64,000 nucleotides of DNA from Sialis fuliginosa (lineage: Eukaryota; Arthropoda; Insecta; Megaloptera; Sialidae), in the NCBI GenBank assembly GCA_961205875.1, contig OY540810.1, positions 15,252,001 through 15,316,000 of the forward strand. The letters run 5' to 3'. This document shows, piece after piece, positions 1 through 9,124 of this stretch; within the stretch, counting starts at the first letter, position 1, and every line of letters starts with the position of its first letter. A model generated the notes under the pieces. That model worked only from the letters and a program-made list of their open reading frames with translations, made no database searches and was not told where the DNA came from. The position numbers and the translations under genes were made by a program.

Positions 1-229
1 ATTTATTATTTTTGCACTACTTTTCTCCATTCTTCGCTACTGAACTATAAGTAAAATAAGCTTTGGGTTGTGGTGAGACCCTTTAGGTCCACACAATCAA
101 CTTCCCAACATGGTATGATTATAAATACTTGAATGCTGATTATTTATTGTTTACATATACATAGTTTGTGATTTTTTTTTAATATGTATATATAACCAAT
201 TTTAATGGATTTTGTTAGAATTTGTCGAC

Positions 230-835
230 GTTGTATTATGAATATTAGTTTTCTAATATCCAAATGTCAATAATATAACACACATTTTTAGAATACCTAA
301 TTTGACAATTAGAATTAAATTGTATTTGTTTCCAAGGCAACATGAATATTTATTAGTATTTAAAATTCAAATTTTGAGGGTAGTTTTCACCTTTCACCCC
401 TTCAATGGCTGTTTAGGCAAGTTTAACAAAAAAATACTGAAATACATGTTTTATTATTTGTATTGTAGAATATTTATGCTAAGTTTCAAGTAAATCCGAC
501 TAAAAAAACTTTACATCCCTTTTTACCCCCGTAGGGATTGAATTTCGAAAAATTCTTTCTTTTAGATATATTTACGTCAAGACGCTTCGATTGGCACCCC
601 AACGAAGTCAATAGCAATTATCATTTGCGAGATTTCCTGCACGTAAAAAATGACACGCACATACGTACGTACGTACATACACACACACACACATATATCT
701 TTCTAAAAATAGTGTAAATATACTATAGTGACCTTGACACATACAAATATGTTGAAATTTTTTATTTTGATTTTCGGACCGATTACAATAACTTCCAGTT
801 GTGAAGTTAATAAAATATACAGATAATAAATATTT
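230..835. repeat. Helitron-type repeat fragment, copy 1
   Basis: This segment recurs in the window. Bases 230-400 resemble 20275-20500, and 430-830 resemble 30826-31165. It contains one module with a near-palindromic CCCCGTAGGG-type core at about 525, the signature of the modules at 34.8-35.4 kb and 59.4-60.2 kb that lie beside Helitron 3' ends. The downstream part shares the words CGCTTCGATTGGCAC and TTTGCGAGATTTC with the 31-kb copy and ends near ACCGATTACAATAACTTC. There is no reading frame worth noting; the 63-codon frame at 302-493 lies entirely within this repeat. Assignment to Helitrons is by association with copies elsewhere, not from an end seen here. Confidence 0.55.
658..693. repeat. 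Microsatellite (acgt)n/(ac)n
   Basis: ACGT tetranucleotides run into a short AC dinucleotide tract. The 31-kb copy of the surrounding repeat has an (ac)n tract at the same place, so the microsatellite is part of the mobile repeat and not a host locus. Confidence 0.8.
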
Positions 836-1765
836 CGCATCATTGTGATAATCAAATTGAGCAACACTTAGTCACAAATTATCCAGAAAGTAGGTACAAT
901 ACAGCATCTAACGAGATAAAAACTACATATCAAATGTTCAGAACGCAATCACAAAAGTAGCGAGACTTTGGTAATCTGCTAACGCGTTGCTTTCATTAAA
1001 GTGACGCGTATACCTGCGAGTGAGAATGAGGGGAGGGTGTTCTTCCCCCCCCTAATTAACTAAACACACGTAGAACGGTGGCCCCGTGGAACCACACCAC
1101 CTTCATCATCTTCGAAGCATAAAGTAGACGATGATGAGAAATAGTATGCGCGCTTCGGCTGGATGACATTATAGAAATACAGGACCGAATTTAGGATTAC
1201 TTTTTTTTTTGTAAAAAGTGCACATTCTTATTGTTGCTAAATAAGAGCATTTTTGAACCATATAACTAAATAACTAAGCTATATTTTTTTAAATATCGCT
1301 GGTTCTATAAAATAAATAATTTAATTTGTTTATAATAAAAACATTTATGTTAGTGCTACCATTTACCAAATAATTGAACAATTGACTTTTTAGAGGTGTT
1401 TTTTTTTTTAAATGGCGGTTGAAGGGAATTTTGTAGCGAACAACTTTTAATTAAACCTTTTTTAAAAGAAACAGAACATTTTTGCAATTAAATCATGATT
1501 TAACAATCAAAATAATAGCAAACTTGGGGTATAATTCTATACCACGTTTGCAACAAATCCTGTAACCTGTAACTAAAAATTCTTATTTTAGGCATATTTT
1601 AGCCCAAACAGCCTGGACTAATTAAATCAAAATATTTAAAATTAAATAAAAATATTTTTCTAGATTTTATAGCATTATACATTATTTCCTTTGTCTTCGG
1701 TTTTGGCCGAATGTAATAAAAAGCAACAATGAAATGACCTTCGTTCGGACACTACTATTTATAAT
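836..1765. other. Unassigned AT-rich stretch with a small GC-richer island
   Basis: No gene is visible. Bases 1010-1175 are clearly GC-richer than the flanks and include poly-C and CCCCGTGG runs. The minus strand there holds a short frame with KMMKVVWFHGATVL, which I do not recognise and which ends at a TAA near 1050. The rest is A/T-rich filler with poly-T and poly-A tracts. Confidence 0.4.
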
Positions 1766-1767
1766 AT

Positions 1768-2192
1768 AATAGGGTGTGTAAAAAAAACTTTTTTTAAAAC
1801 GCTTATAAGTTTCAACGCATTGCATTTACACTTTAACCTCTCTAGACTATTTTTATTTTTTAACTTTATTTTTATAAAAACAATAGTTTAGTTGTGAGAG
1901 CCTTTTAGACGTTCATTTTAACAAATAAATCACTTAGAATGTCTGTAACTTTTGATACGTTGAATTGAGGGTAATGACTTTGTACATACTTTTGTAGAGA
2001 ATTTTGTCTTCTACAAAAGCTTTAGTACTAAAGAATCATTTTCCCATGTTATTATTTAAATGGGAAACGGGACCCCATATGCGGCATCTCTTAAAATTGA
2101 ACTACAGGGTAATCCTTCGGTGAGGATTTATTTTAGGTTAAAAACTAACGTATTTCATAACGAGAGCAATATTTTTTTGACACACCCTATAT
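1768..2192. mobile_element. MITE with AGGGTGTGT termini
   Basis: Inverted ends are visible: ATAGGGTGTGTAAAAAAA at the left and TTTTTTTGACACACCCTAT at the right, about 420 bp apart. Both lie in TATA-like flanks, so a TA target duplication is plausible but cannot be separated from the local AT sequence. The interior carries no transposase frame. Short non-autonomous DNA transposons with GGGTGTGTCAAAA ends are common in insects; the superfamily cannot be named from this copy. Confidence 0.6.
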
Positions 2193-2220
2193 AATATAAA
2201 TATGTATATAACCTATACAT

Positions 2221-2410
2221 AATAAAAGTTATCATCTCTGCCACTGCATAAACTATGGAGGATGGTGGAGAAGTTCTTCTCCATTAATGTCCCCAGCCCC
2301 GCCACTGTGCAAACTGTGTTGCCGCAGTTGTTCTCTCGCGGAACTAAAGGACTGACGAGGTGGTTTAAACAAAACAACGCGACCCCGTGTCGTAACTTAT
2401 ATTAGTGATG
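2221..2410. other. GC-richer segment of unknown nature
   Basis: This block is much richer in GC than its surroundings, with CCCCAGCCCCGCCACTG and TCTCGCGGAACTAAAGG. The minus strand is open for about 45 codons and includes the peptide NNCGNTVCTVAGLGTLMEKN, but there is no clear start or splice boundary. It could be a relic exon, part of an old transposon or a regulatory block. I do not recognise it. Confidence 0.25.
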
Positions 2411-4010
2411 ATAAATGAAAAGTCTAGCGAAATATGCGCGAGATGCTTTTATCTTGTATTGTGCGAAAAAGTTTTCAACTGCAACGATGGGGGTTAACCG
2501 TTTTTAATAAAGTGTTAATTAAATATGAAATTGAATAGATCTGATGCAGGTATTCAGTGAATTATATTAAATTAGATTAAAACGCTTTGAAATTTCATGT
2601 AAAAAGTCAAACATTAAAATCTCTTATTTAATAGCTTATAGAACTATGAAACTATAAATTACATAAATCTTAAGTTTTTCTTAAAATTTTCATCATATAC
2701 CATGGGCTGAAAAGTCTTTGGCCTGACATACAGATGGCGATATAAACAAAAAATCTTTATGCTTCCAATAGAGTACCAACCTTAACTAGAATACTGTCGA
2801 CATTTCATGTACTCTTGTTCAAGTAACAGTCTTCGAAGTAAAAGATTTTAGAAAAAGTAAGCAATATCATATATGTATTAAGTTACAGGTCCACACCAGT
2901 GCAAGTACTCGTATATATAGAAGCAGTGAGCAGAGTATGTGTGTACGAGAGAGAGATGTATCTATACTGTCCATTGCTGAATAAAAATGGGTAGACTTGT
3001 CTGAACAAATGTTATAATACAACGTTTAATTTTTACGATACAGTATAGTAAAATTTCACTAAATCCTTTACAATCTATATTATCATAAAAATGGAAGAAT
3101 TATAAAATTGTCGCCCGTTTTAAGAAAGTCAAATAGAATATTTCTTTAAAAATTGAGCGATTGTTATGAAATATTTTTCTCCGTGTGCATTTTATTACTA
3201 CAGTATTTGAATAGTTAAATCAAAAACATTAATTTTATCAAAAAAAAAAAACAACGAGAAAATTGTAAAAAAACATAATACACTTCCTACAATAAAATCA
3301 GTCATGATTACTGACCTTAAGAGCTAACGCTTTTTGACCGGACTTTCCGATATAATTTCCATATAACCTTTACTCTCTACTCTCCAACGGCCCCGAGGGA
3401 CTTGAGAGAAGGTGTTCCATATGTACCATTTCTTTAACGTTTTATTTTAGATTTTGAAACGTTTGTTTCGATGTTTTTTCCCTAACGCGAGATGTTTACG
3501 TAAATAGCTCGAAGGGAGCTATGCCAGTATTTCTAGTTAAAGGAGAATATAGACTGCAAAGGAATGAAGAGAATAAATGTAAGGCTATGGAATTGCTTTT
3601 AGTTTTGTTATTTATGTATTTATTTGGAAATTGTATTTTATAATGAGAAGGAACAGTAAACACGTTTATTTTCTAGTAAAAATTTTGCTATTTCTGTTCT
3701 AATATTTTATACTGCATGCTTTATTAATAATAATAATTTATTAGTCCTTAAACTACAGGTACACGATATTATGTACATATTAATTCATATTTAGTATAAA
3801 ATTAATTTATAATAACTTAATAAATTAAATTACAATTGAAATACACGTTTCTCTGTCAATGAATTATTTATAATTTATGACTTATTACGGATGCTTCAAA
3901 TCACACAATCAATCGATTATTAAATTTTAGTGAGTTATGAAGAAATGGAATAAAAATTAAAAATGACCTAAAACAAAAAGATCAAGTGAAAATTTTGAAA
4001 TCGGAGAATA
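2411..4010. other. AT-rich stretch, possible mariner-like end at 2700-2830
   Basis: No gene is seen. At 2701-2750 the words GGGCTGAAAAGTC and GGCCTGAC...CAGATGGCG resemble the 5' flank of some insect mariner-type elements, but I find neither a matching opposite end nor a transposase frame. A (TAA)n-like tail at 3722-3742 may be the 3' tail of an old retroelement. The rest is unremarkable AT-rich sequence. Confidence 0.3.
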
Positions 4011-4019
4011 ATTTTTTTT

Positions 4020-4154
4020 AACGATCACAAAGCTTCTCATATCTTCGATATTTATTGCTCCCAAATTGCTCCGATATATTCTCCACTTACTTATTTAAAA
4101 TTATTAATTTTGCTTCCTCTTCATATCGAAGATACGGGAATCTTTGTGATCGTT
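4020..4154. repeat. Inverted pair of R1 repeat ends
   Basis: AACGATCACAAAGCTTCTC at 4020 and its inverse near 4124-4154 form a hairpin-like pair around a 70-base spacer. Both arms match the end of the R1 family, whose core words are ATCGAAGATACGAGAAGC and TTTGTGATCGTTTTAAA. Other copies lie at about 5025, 12035, 13700, 15715, 27110 and 45990. Confidence 0.65.
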
Positions 4155-4179
4155 TTTTAAAGAGAAAAAAATCTACTAG

Positions 4180-4319
4180 AAGTTAAGCTATGTTTTCCTC
4201 TATGTAACCGTCCGCCACCCCTCTGAACTGACATTCCCCGCGAGGTTGACTTAGTCTCAGAGAACATGGAAGTAATAAGCAATGAATTTTAATAAATATA
4301 AAAATTTTAAACATCAACC
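4180..4319. repeat. Dispersed repeat S, 5' part (target of the foldback insertion)
   Basis: This segment (CCGTCCGCCACCCCTCTGAAC... to ...AACATCAACC) corresponds to 11730-11870. The paralogue continues without interruption into the sequence that here resumes at 4844. Repeat S is therefore an older dispersed element split at this locus by the foldback insertion. No coding capacity is seen. Confidence 0.7.
4311..4319. repeat. 9-bp target site duplication, left copy
   Basis: ACATCAACC directly precedes the foldback element and is repeated exactly at 4844-4852. A 9-bp duplication is typical of Mutator-like and Foldback elements. Confidence 0.8.
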
Positions 4320-4843
4320 CAAGGTATATAAAGACAAGGTAGTCTCAACAATTCCTTGACCAATCAGCGTTGGCGCGGGAATTGACGTCACCTGGGGGAT
4401 CTATTCAAATGTCATAAATTTTTAATAGAATATTAATTACAAAAAAATCCTTTATTTATTCTTGTTTTCGTATTTTTTGATATTTTTACAACACATACAA
4501 TCAAATAAGTACAAATTCGACATTGTAAAATTATAAAAAAGCTGTCAAAGACAATTTGGTCAATTCGGGAAGCATCATTTTTACTATTCTTAAGTTGGCA
4601 ATACGTTATATGATTCTGACAGCACTTTATGATTTTGCTATGTCGAATTTGTACTTATTTGATTGTATGTGTTGTTAAAATATCAAAAAATACGAAAACA
4701 AGAATAAATAAAGGAATTTTTTGTAATTAATATTCTATTAAAAATTTATGACATTTGAATATATCCCCCAGGTGACGTCAATTCCCGCGCCAACGCTGAT
4801 TGGTCAAGGAATTGTTGAGACTACCTTGTCTTTATATACCTTG
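4320..4843. mobile_element. Non-autonomous foldback / Mutator-like element
   Basis: The element is almost entirely inverted repeat. The left arm 4320-4523 and right arm 4640-4843 are each about 204 bp and differ by eye at only about three positions; the spacer is about 116 bp. The ends read CAAGGTATATAAAGAC. It is flanked by the 9-bp duplication ACATCAACC, and the paralogous site near 11.87 kb lacks it, so both boundaries are firm. There is no transposase frame, so mobility would depend on a partner. Each arm holds a TGACGTCA (4383-4390 and 4773-4780), a CCAATCAG box and a TATATAAA box close to the tip. Long arms plus a 9-bp duplication fit Mutator-like or Drosophila-Foldback-type elements; which one is inference. 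Near-identical arms suggest recent insertion. Confidence 0.85.
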
Positions 4844-5110
4844 ACATCAACCATTCTTTTTTCCAAAGCTTGCTTGACTTAAATTGAATATTGCACTCGA
4901 GTGATTGTTATAATTTTGGCTGACTCCTCGACTAACAAACATATTATAGTTTTTCATGACAACTGTGATTTTTATACAATAATTAATAAAATGTGTTGTA
5001 TCTTTTTTATGAGTTGTTTTATTATCGAAGATACGAGAAGCTTTGCGATTGATTTTTAATGAAAAATTGTTCTTCGATTTCCAAATTTTCAATCGATCTT
5101 TCTGTTTCAG
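4844..5110. repeat. Dispersed repeat S, 3' part, running into R1 end
   Basis: The segment beginning ACATCAACCATTCTTTTTTC matches 11865-12110 closely, including GCACTCGAGTGATT and CCTCGACTAACAAA. It continues into R1 words (TATCGAAGATACGAGAAGC at about 5025). The minus-strand frame at 4847-5092 lies wholly within this repeat and is not a gene. Confidence 0.65.
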
Positions 5111-5199
5111 TAATAGACATACACATTTTATAATCAGTTTAGTATTAATACGTGTTTAATACTAAACCGATTATAAAATTTCATAACTGTATCACAATG

Positions 5200-5390
5200 G
5201 ATTTTCAAAAATATTAATTAAAAACTAATTTTAGGCTAGATCTTTGGGGACCTGTAACTACCTCACGAAAAATTTCCAGACACATGTTTATATGAACTCT
5301 TTTTCTTGAAATATTTTTCTCGATTAACTGTTCAAGTCTGTTCTATCTGATATGACTTACTCTGTATAACACTATCTACGAGTTGTCGAA
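5200..5390. repeat. Repeat T, terminal fragment
   Basis: The words TCACGAAAAATTTCCAGACAC, ACTGTTCAAG and TATCTGATATGACTTACTCTG match the inverse of 11400-11570 and the direct copy at 13030-13205, plus a fragment near 50440-50600. In the 11.4-12.2 kb copy the same TATCAGATAGA word lies next to a TACAGGG terminus. This is one end of a short DNA-transposon family. Confidence 0.6.
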
Positions 5391-5593
5391 ACGTTATGAA
5401 TATGGTCGGGATTTTAAAGAAGTAATAATAAATGGTTAATAACACACATGCAATGCATTTTATGATGTCACCACTGCTTTTAGATCGCTGATTTCTACTT
5501 ATTCGCATGCGTCATGGTCATTTCTTGTAAACCATACCATTCATTACAACTGTCAGTGGGCTGTCATTTATATTTAATACCCCGTAGATAGCG

Positions 5594-5881
5594 TTAGCAT
5601 AGCTTTTGCTCGAGAGCAAAATCTTTATAATACCGTGCATAAGACTTTTGAAAACTAATTACCTTCATAATCCAAAATAAACATAAAATCATAGAGATAA
5701 TATACCACAGAGTAGGTGTACCGTAGTACTTCATGTAAGTGGAAGTGACGTTTAAATAATAAGAGAAAGCAAGTATCTGAGTGGTTTTGTCATTATTATC
5801 TTTTGAACACATTTGCAGTAAGTATTCTGCGCATGCGACATTTAACAAAGAAGAAAGAAACTCACTTTTAGATTCCCTCAC
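5594..5881 (-). other. Unrecognised 95-codon open frame, weak candidate
   Basis: An open frame on the minus strand begins at GTG, not ATG, with an in-frame stop a few codons upstream. It could therefore only be an internal exon or chance. The conceptual product has a plausible mixed composition (SLLNVACAEYLLQMCSKDNN) and one hydrophobic stretch, TLWYIISMILCLFWIMKVI, long enough to span a membrane. It lies back to back with the plus-strand frame at 6005 and about 120 bp from it. I recognise no family. Chance is quite possible. Confidence 0.15.
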
Positions 5882-6004
5882 ATTCTTAATTAATATTTAC
5901 TTTTTCGGTTGCCATACCTTTTCTATGTATAAAATACATTATGGATAAAACGTGTACGTGTGAAACACACCAAAGTAAAGTTGTAAAAGTTTAACAACGT
6001 AAAT

Positions 6005-6253
6005 ATGGATTATTATTGTTTTAAAACTGATTCTGCACATTTGTTTGCTTTCCATACAGAAGACGTAGATAAACATTTGCGTTTTAAGACATCAAAAGGT
6101 TTCTTAATGCAGCACCTGTCTGCCGGTAAGCAGATTAATCTGAAACAAATCCCGCTCCAGGCACTAGAAGCGTATAATTATCCGTATTTCATAAGTAATG
6201 TTCTTCACAAATCTCTCTCTATCTTGCTCTTTACACAGACATATTTCGTTTGA
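6005..6253 (+). CDS. Hypothetical small ORF or first exon, 82 codons
   Basis: The frame starts at a true ATG (AAATATGGATTATTATTG) about 75 bp after a TATA-like TGTATAAAAT at 5925. The first 60 codons are richer in GC and in Glu, Asp, His and Lys than random AT-rich sequence gives, for example SAHLFAFHTEDVDKHLRFKT. A good donor-like G|GTAAGC lies at 6125/6126, so the real unit could be a 121-bp first exon with the remaining frame fortuitous. The product has no signal peptide or motif that I recognise. The 3' tail (SLSILLFTQTYFV) looks like noncoding drift. It is a candidate only. Confidence 0.25.
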   Translation: MDYYCFKTDSAHLFAFHTEDVDKHLRFKTSKGFLMQHLSAGKQINLKQIPLQALEAYNYPYFISNVLHKSLSILLFTQTYFV

Positions 6254-6372
6254 GTGTATCTCGAAAAATAACAAAAACATTATTATTTTTGTTAATTTTG
6301 TTACAAAGGTTATAAAATATGAATATGTTAAGTTAATTAAATGAAGGTAAATACAAGGAAAATTTGTTTAGG

Positions 6373-6445
6373 CCAATTTGTACTAAAGATACTCATAGTA
6401 AGAGTTCTTACAGCTCGAATCGATATGTGATTGATTGTAGATAAT
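6373..6445. repeat. Fragment of the AAGATACTC...GTAAGAGTT MITE
   Basis: AAAGATACTCATAGTAAGAGTT and the following ATCGATATGTGATTGATTGTAG match the left end of the complete MITE at 27803-28030. The right end is not found here. Confidence 0.6.
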
Positions 6446-6765
6446 TCCTAACCTAGAACAAGTTAATAAAAAATTGCTCCTTTATTTAAAAAAAATGTTT
6501 CGCTAATATAACCCCACTATTAAAAATAACCTGCTGGTCGGCACAAGTCTTTTTATACATCATTATATGTATATATTATATTTGTAGTTGTTAACAAAAT
6601 AAACATGAATTACATTTTGATAATTTTTATTTAAATAAAATAATTCATAAACGTCAATACGTTAATTAGAATAAAATATAAAAAATAAAAAGTAATTATA
6701 AAAAAATAAATACCTGCTTAAAGAACAGGATATCATATAAGGTACATATTTCAAAAAAATAATTC
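6446..6765. other. AT-rich stretch with nothing recognised
   Basis: No ORF, RNA gene or clear repeat boundary is visible in this A/T-dominated interval. Confidence 0.4.
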
Positions 6766-6769
6766 GAAA

Positions 6770-7080
6770 AGTTTAAAAATTGACATCAGGAAACATCCAT
6801 TTCCGGTTTAGCGATGGTTTTTGAAAAATAGTATATTTACAATATACAAAAACATTAAGTTTAAATGTCATGTCTGTAATTCCGTTGAGATCTAGAGTTC
6901 GAATTTTTTCATGATCACTATAAGTACATTTCATGTATGTATAAAAAAGTAAAAACTGTACAAATAGATAAATCATCGTTAGGGAATATTTTACTATAAA
7001 AGAAGTAAGAATCTTTCTCTTAGAAAATTACATGCTCTACAGAAGAGATTCTATAAAAATTGTACGTAACATGCATATTA
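6770..7080. repeat. R2 repeat copy adjoining an R1 fragment
   Basis: Bases 6770-6965 carry R2 words, including CATCCATTTCCGGTT and the end word ATAAAAAAGTAAAAAC, related to copies near 34.0, 45.5, 46.9 and 63.6 kb. Bases 6985-7080 carry R1 words (GGGAATATTTTACTA, ATGCTCTACAGAAGAGATTC, GTACGTAACATGC). The minus-strand frame at 6773-6976 is within this repeat. Confidence 0.55.
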
Positions 7081-7129
7081 TTTATTTCTGGTATAATATA
7101 TTTCTATATAAATGAACATCGCATAGATA

Positions 7130-7510
7130 GTTTAGTTCAACCGTGTGCGGCCATATTGTATTTCTTTATGTATCCAATGAAGATACGATCGTGTGTAATC
7201 ATAAAACTATCTAGAAAACAAATCACATAAAGCACAGTGTGTGTTTCACCCCATTTCCTGTATAAAATCTCTCGCTAACGACGGAATCCTCATGTCGGCG
7301 CTAAATGAAAACGAACAGATAAGTATCTTTGATCTAAAACGGAAATCTGAAACCTTTTCAAAAGGATAATCACACGGGAATCACTGCTTAACACACTTTT
7401 CTCTCGGGATTTACGATTTCAAATTATATTTGTACGTAGGTATGTATTTATTTGTCTACAAGCTGAACGCGGCCGAAGTTATTGATTGCTAATTGATGCA
7501 GCTATCTAAC
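7130..7510. promoter_or_regulatory. Possibly unique complex block, candidate regulatory DNA
   Basis: This interval has balanced, non-repetitive composition unlike its AT-rich flanks, and I see no second copy in the window. It includes AACGCGGCCGAAGTTATTG, the homeodomain-type words ATTGATTGCTAATTGATG, an Otx-type GGATAATC and the GGCGCTAAATG word. There is no open frame. Such blocks between transposons are often conserved noncoding elements, but only cross-species alignment could show that. The call is inference. Confidence 0.25.
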
Positions 7511-7934
7511 TTACGTATTTTCTAGGGCAGGTACAATGAAATTTTATTTATATCAACACATATTTAAATGTTATTTATTTATGACCATTTATAACACCTA
7601 CATACAATGGAACATCCCGAAACCGTAAATTAAAAAAATATGAAACTTTGGGAACAGTTAGAGGAAGGTAAGGTTAAGAACGCAATATTTTTTTGCTGCG
7701 GTAATTCACTCCAAAGAGATGAAATCATTCCTTGAATTTTTGATAATTTTTTGTTTTTATTTATTATTCTCAAACGGTAAGTGATATAAACAAAAGTCAT
7801 TAACAATAAATACCACAAATGCCCTCTTGATAATTTACTGGACTTCGGATATATCCGACAAAAATCTCTGGTAATGTATATTAAAAAGAGTTAGATTATA
7901 TATTGGTCTTATTCTTTTAAACAATTATTTTTCA

Positions 7935-8076
7935 GGGACCCCTTCCTGACAGAAAAAACAAAGAAGGTCGTTAGATACTTACTAATTAATCATTGGTAAA
8001 TAGAAATAAAAAAGTACTTTAATTTCAGCGGACCCCTGGGGGCCCACGGACCCTAGATTAAGAACTGCTGCTCTAG
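7935..8076. repeat. hAT-like terminal fragment
   Basis: The interval ends ATTAAGAACTGCTG, the inverse of the common hAT start CAG(T/C)GGTTCTTAAT, and is preceded by GACCCCTGGGGGCCCACGG. Similar CAGTGGTTCTTAAC-type ends occur at 15119, 20041 and 22104. No partner end or 8-bp duplication could be matched. Confidence 0.45.
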
Positions 8077-8143
8077 ACCAAACATCGAATACATACGTAC
8101 ATTTATAAAATACCAAAACATCTGTTAATTTTCTAAAACACAC

Positions 8144-8190
8144 AGTGGCGCACCCAGAATAAAATCGGGGGGTTGGGGGAGATTTTTTGT
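8144..8190. repeat. hAT-like left terminus
   Basis: CAGTGGCGCACCCAG at 8144 is a typical hAT-type start, followed by a GGGGGGTTGGGGGAG run. The opposite end is not identified. Confidence 0.4.
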
Positions 8191-8595
8191 AATTATATTT
8201 ACGGTGTGTCCCAGGATAGATGTAACAAGAGGTGTAATGAAGAAAAAAAAATTAGTTGATTTGGTCTTCTGCACGGTGTTTTAGTAAGCAACGTAGTAAA
8301 AATAACGTATAACAAACTACCTATATTTTTCAAAATATGAATATAAACCACAAAGAAAGTTTGTTTAGAATGCAATTACGTACCTTATATTAAGAGCATT
8401 AAAAAAATGGCACTTTCAATAAAGTAAGTAGATATTTTATTGTGAAGTGAAAAGTAGGGTTGGAAACAACTTAATAACTAATAATAATGTGTCTCTATTA
8501 TTATTATATTAGGTATTACTGGAAAAACGGAGAAACTGTGGTTTCTTAGTCACTTAAACTAAAAATATACACCTTAACCACAATAAAACAATGTC

Positions 8596-8640
8596 ACTCG
8601 ACACGTGTTTCGACTTCACAAGAAGTCTTCATCAGGAGCC
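8596..8640 (-). ncRNA. Hammerhead ribozyme motif in the Penelope terminal repeat
   Basis: On the minus strand the sequence reads CTGATGA, one A, a 6-bp stem (GACTTC/GAAGTC) closed by TTGT, then GAAA, the self-complementary CACGTG, then TC as the predicted cleavage site. Short GGCTC and GAGTG arms form a weak stem I. These are the conserved core positions of a type I hammerhead. The very short palindromic stem III suggests action as a dimer, as described for Penelope-like elements. The unpaired purine between CTGATGA and stem II departs from the textbook core. Confidence 0.75.
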
Positions 8641-8686
8641 TAACAGTTCCAGATTGATTCAGTCTTGGTCAAACCTTATATTTATA

Positions 8687-9028
8687 CTAAAAGAGCTTAT
8701 CTCGCTTCAATGATTCTGAGCAATCAACTGTAAGGTCTAGAAGGACTGAAGCTGGGATAGGTCCAATACCACTACTAAAAATCCTAGTCTTATCTCTCAA
8801 GATTTCTAAGCTTTCTGCTGCGTCCAATTGATTATTATTACTGCATGTTTTAATTAGTTTAAAATTATTTATATCTGTTGTATGATTTAATGTAGTCATA
8901 TGATGAGCTACGCTGGATTTATCAACCCGGTTGTATTTTAGGTGAGCCATGTGCTCTTTAAATCTAATGTTTATTGATCTCCTAGTTTGTCCTATGTAAC
9001 TTTTGTTGCAATTTAAGCAGTTTTTTTT
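8687..9028 (-). pseudogene. GIY-YIG endonuclease domain of a Penelope-like element (truncated)
   Basis: The minus-strand frame begins inside the element at the A/T tract near 9028 and stops after RDKLF at 8687-8689. It carries NCLNCNKSYIGQTRRS followed by the arginine and FKEH block, then SSVAHHM and LDAAESLEI. These are the Cys-x2-Cys, YIGQT, R..R..EH and LDA.ESLEI landmarks of the Penelope GIY-YIG endonuclease, which nicks target DNA for reverse transcription. The first GIY half and all of the reverse transcriptase are lost, so this is a dead 3' fragment. The frame itself is uninterrupted, suggesting fairly recent insertion. An internal ATG at 8950 is not the true start. Confidence 0.85.
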
Positions 9029-9033
9029 TGTTA

Positions 9034-9080
9034 GGCTCCTGATGAGGACTTCTTGTGAAGTCGAAACACGTGTCGAGTGA
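9034..9080 (+). ncRNA. Second hammerhead ribozyme motif, inverted arm
   Basis: The plus strand reads CTGATGA at 9039-9045, one G, a stem (9047-9052 with 9057-9062), loop TTGT, GAAA at 9063-9066, CACGTG, and the predicted cleavage after C9074. It is antisense to the element's coding direction and matches the 8596-8640 copy except for the purine after CTGATGA. Transcription through both arms would give RNA with two complementary ribozyme arms. Confidence 0.7.
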
Positions 9081-9124
9081 CATTTTTTTATTGTGGTTAA
9101 GGTGTATATTTTTAGTTTAAGTGA

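Larger units (their letters stand above)
8550..9124 (-). mobile_element. 5'-truncated Penelope-like element with inverted terminal repeats
   Basis: Two arms of about 95 bp (8550-8643 and 9030-9124) are inverted copies of each other. Between them the minus strand encodes the C-terminal endonuclease part of a Penelope-like retroelement. Each arm contains a hammerhead-ribozyme-like core. In the minus-strand direction the order is an inverted terminal repeat, the truncated endonuclease frame, a stop, then a sense terminal repeat. This is the arrangement known for Penelope pseudo-LTRs, including inverted ones joined at a truncation point. The reverse transcriptase is missing. A shorter remnant of the same terminal repeat lies at 15968-16006. 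Confidence 0.85.

Noticed and set aside
4847-5092. 81-codon minus-strand ORF
   Set aside because: It lies across dispersed repeats S and R1, which have other copies in this window that are not open.
8687-8950. Host gene of 87 codons
   Set aside because: The reading frame continues upstream of the ATG and carries Penelope endonuclease motifs, so it is a retroelement fragment and not a host gene.
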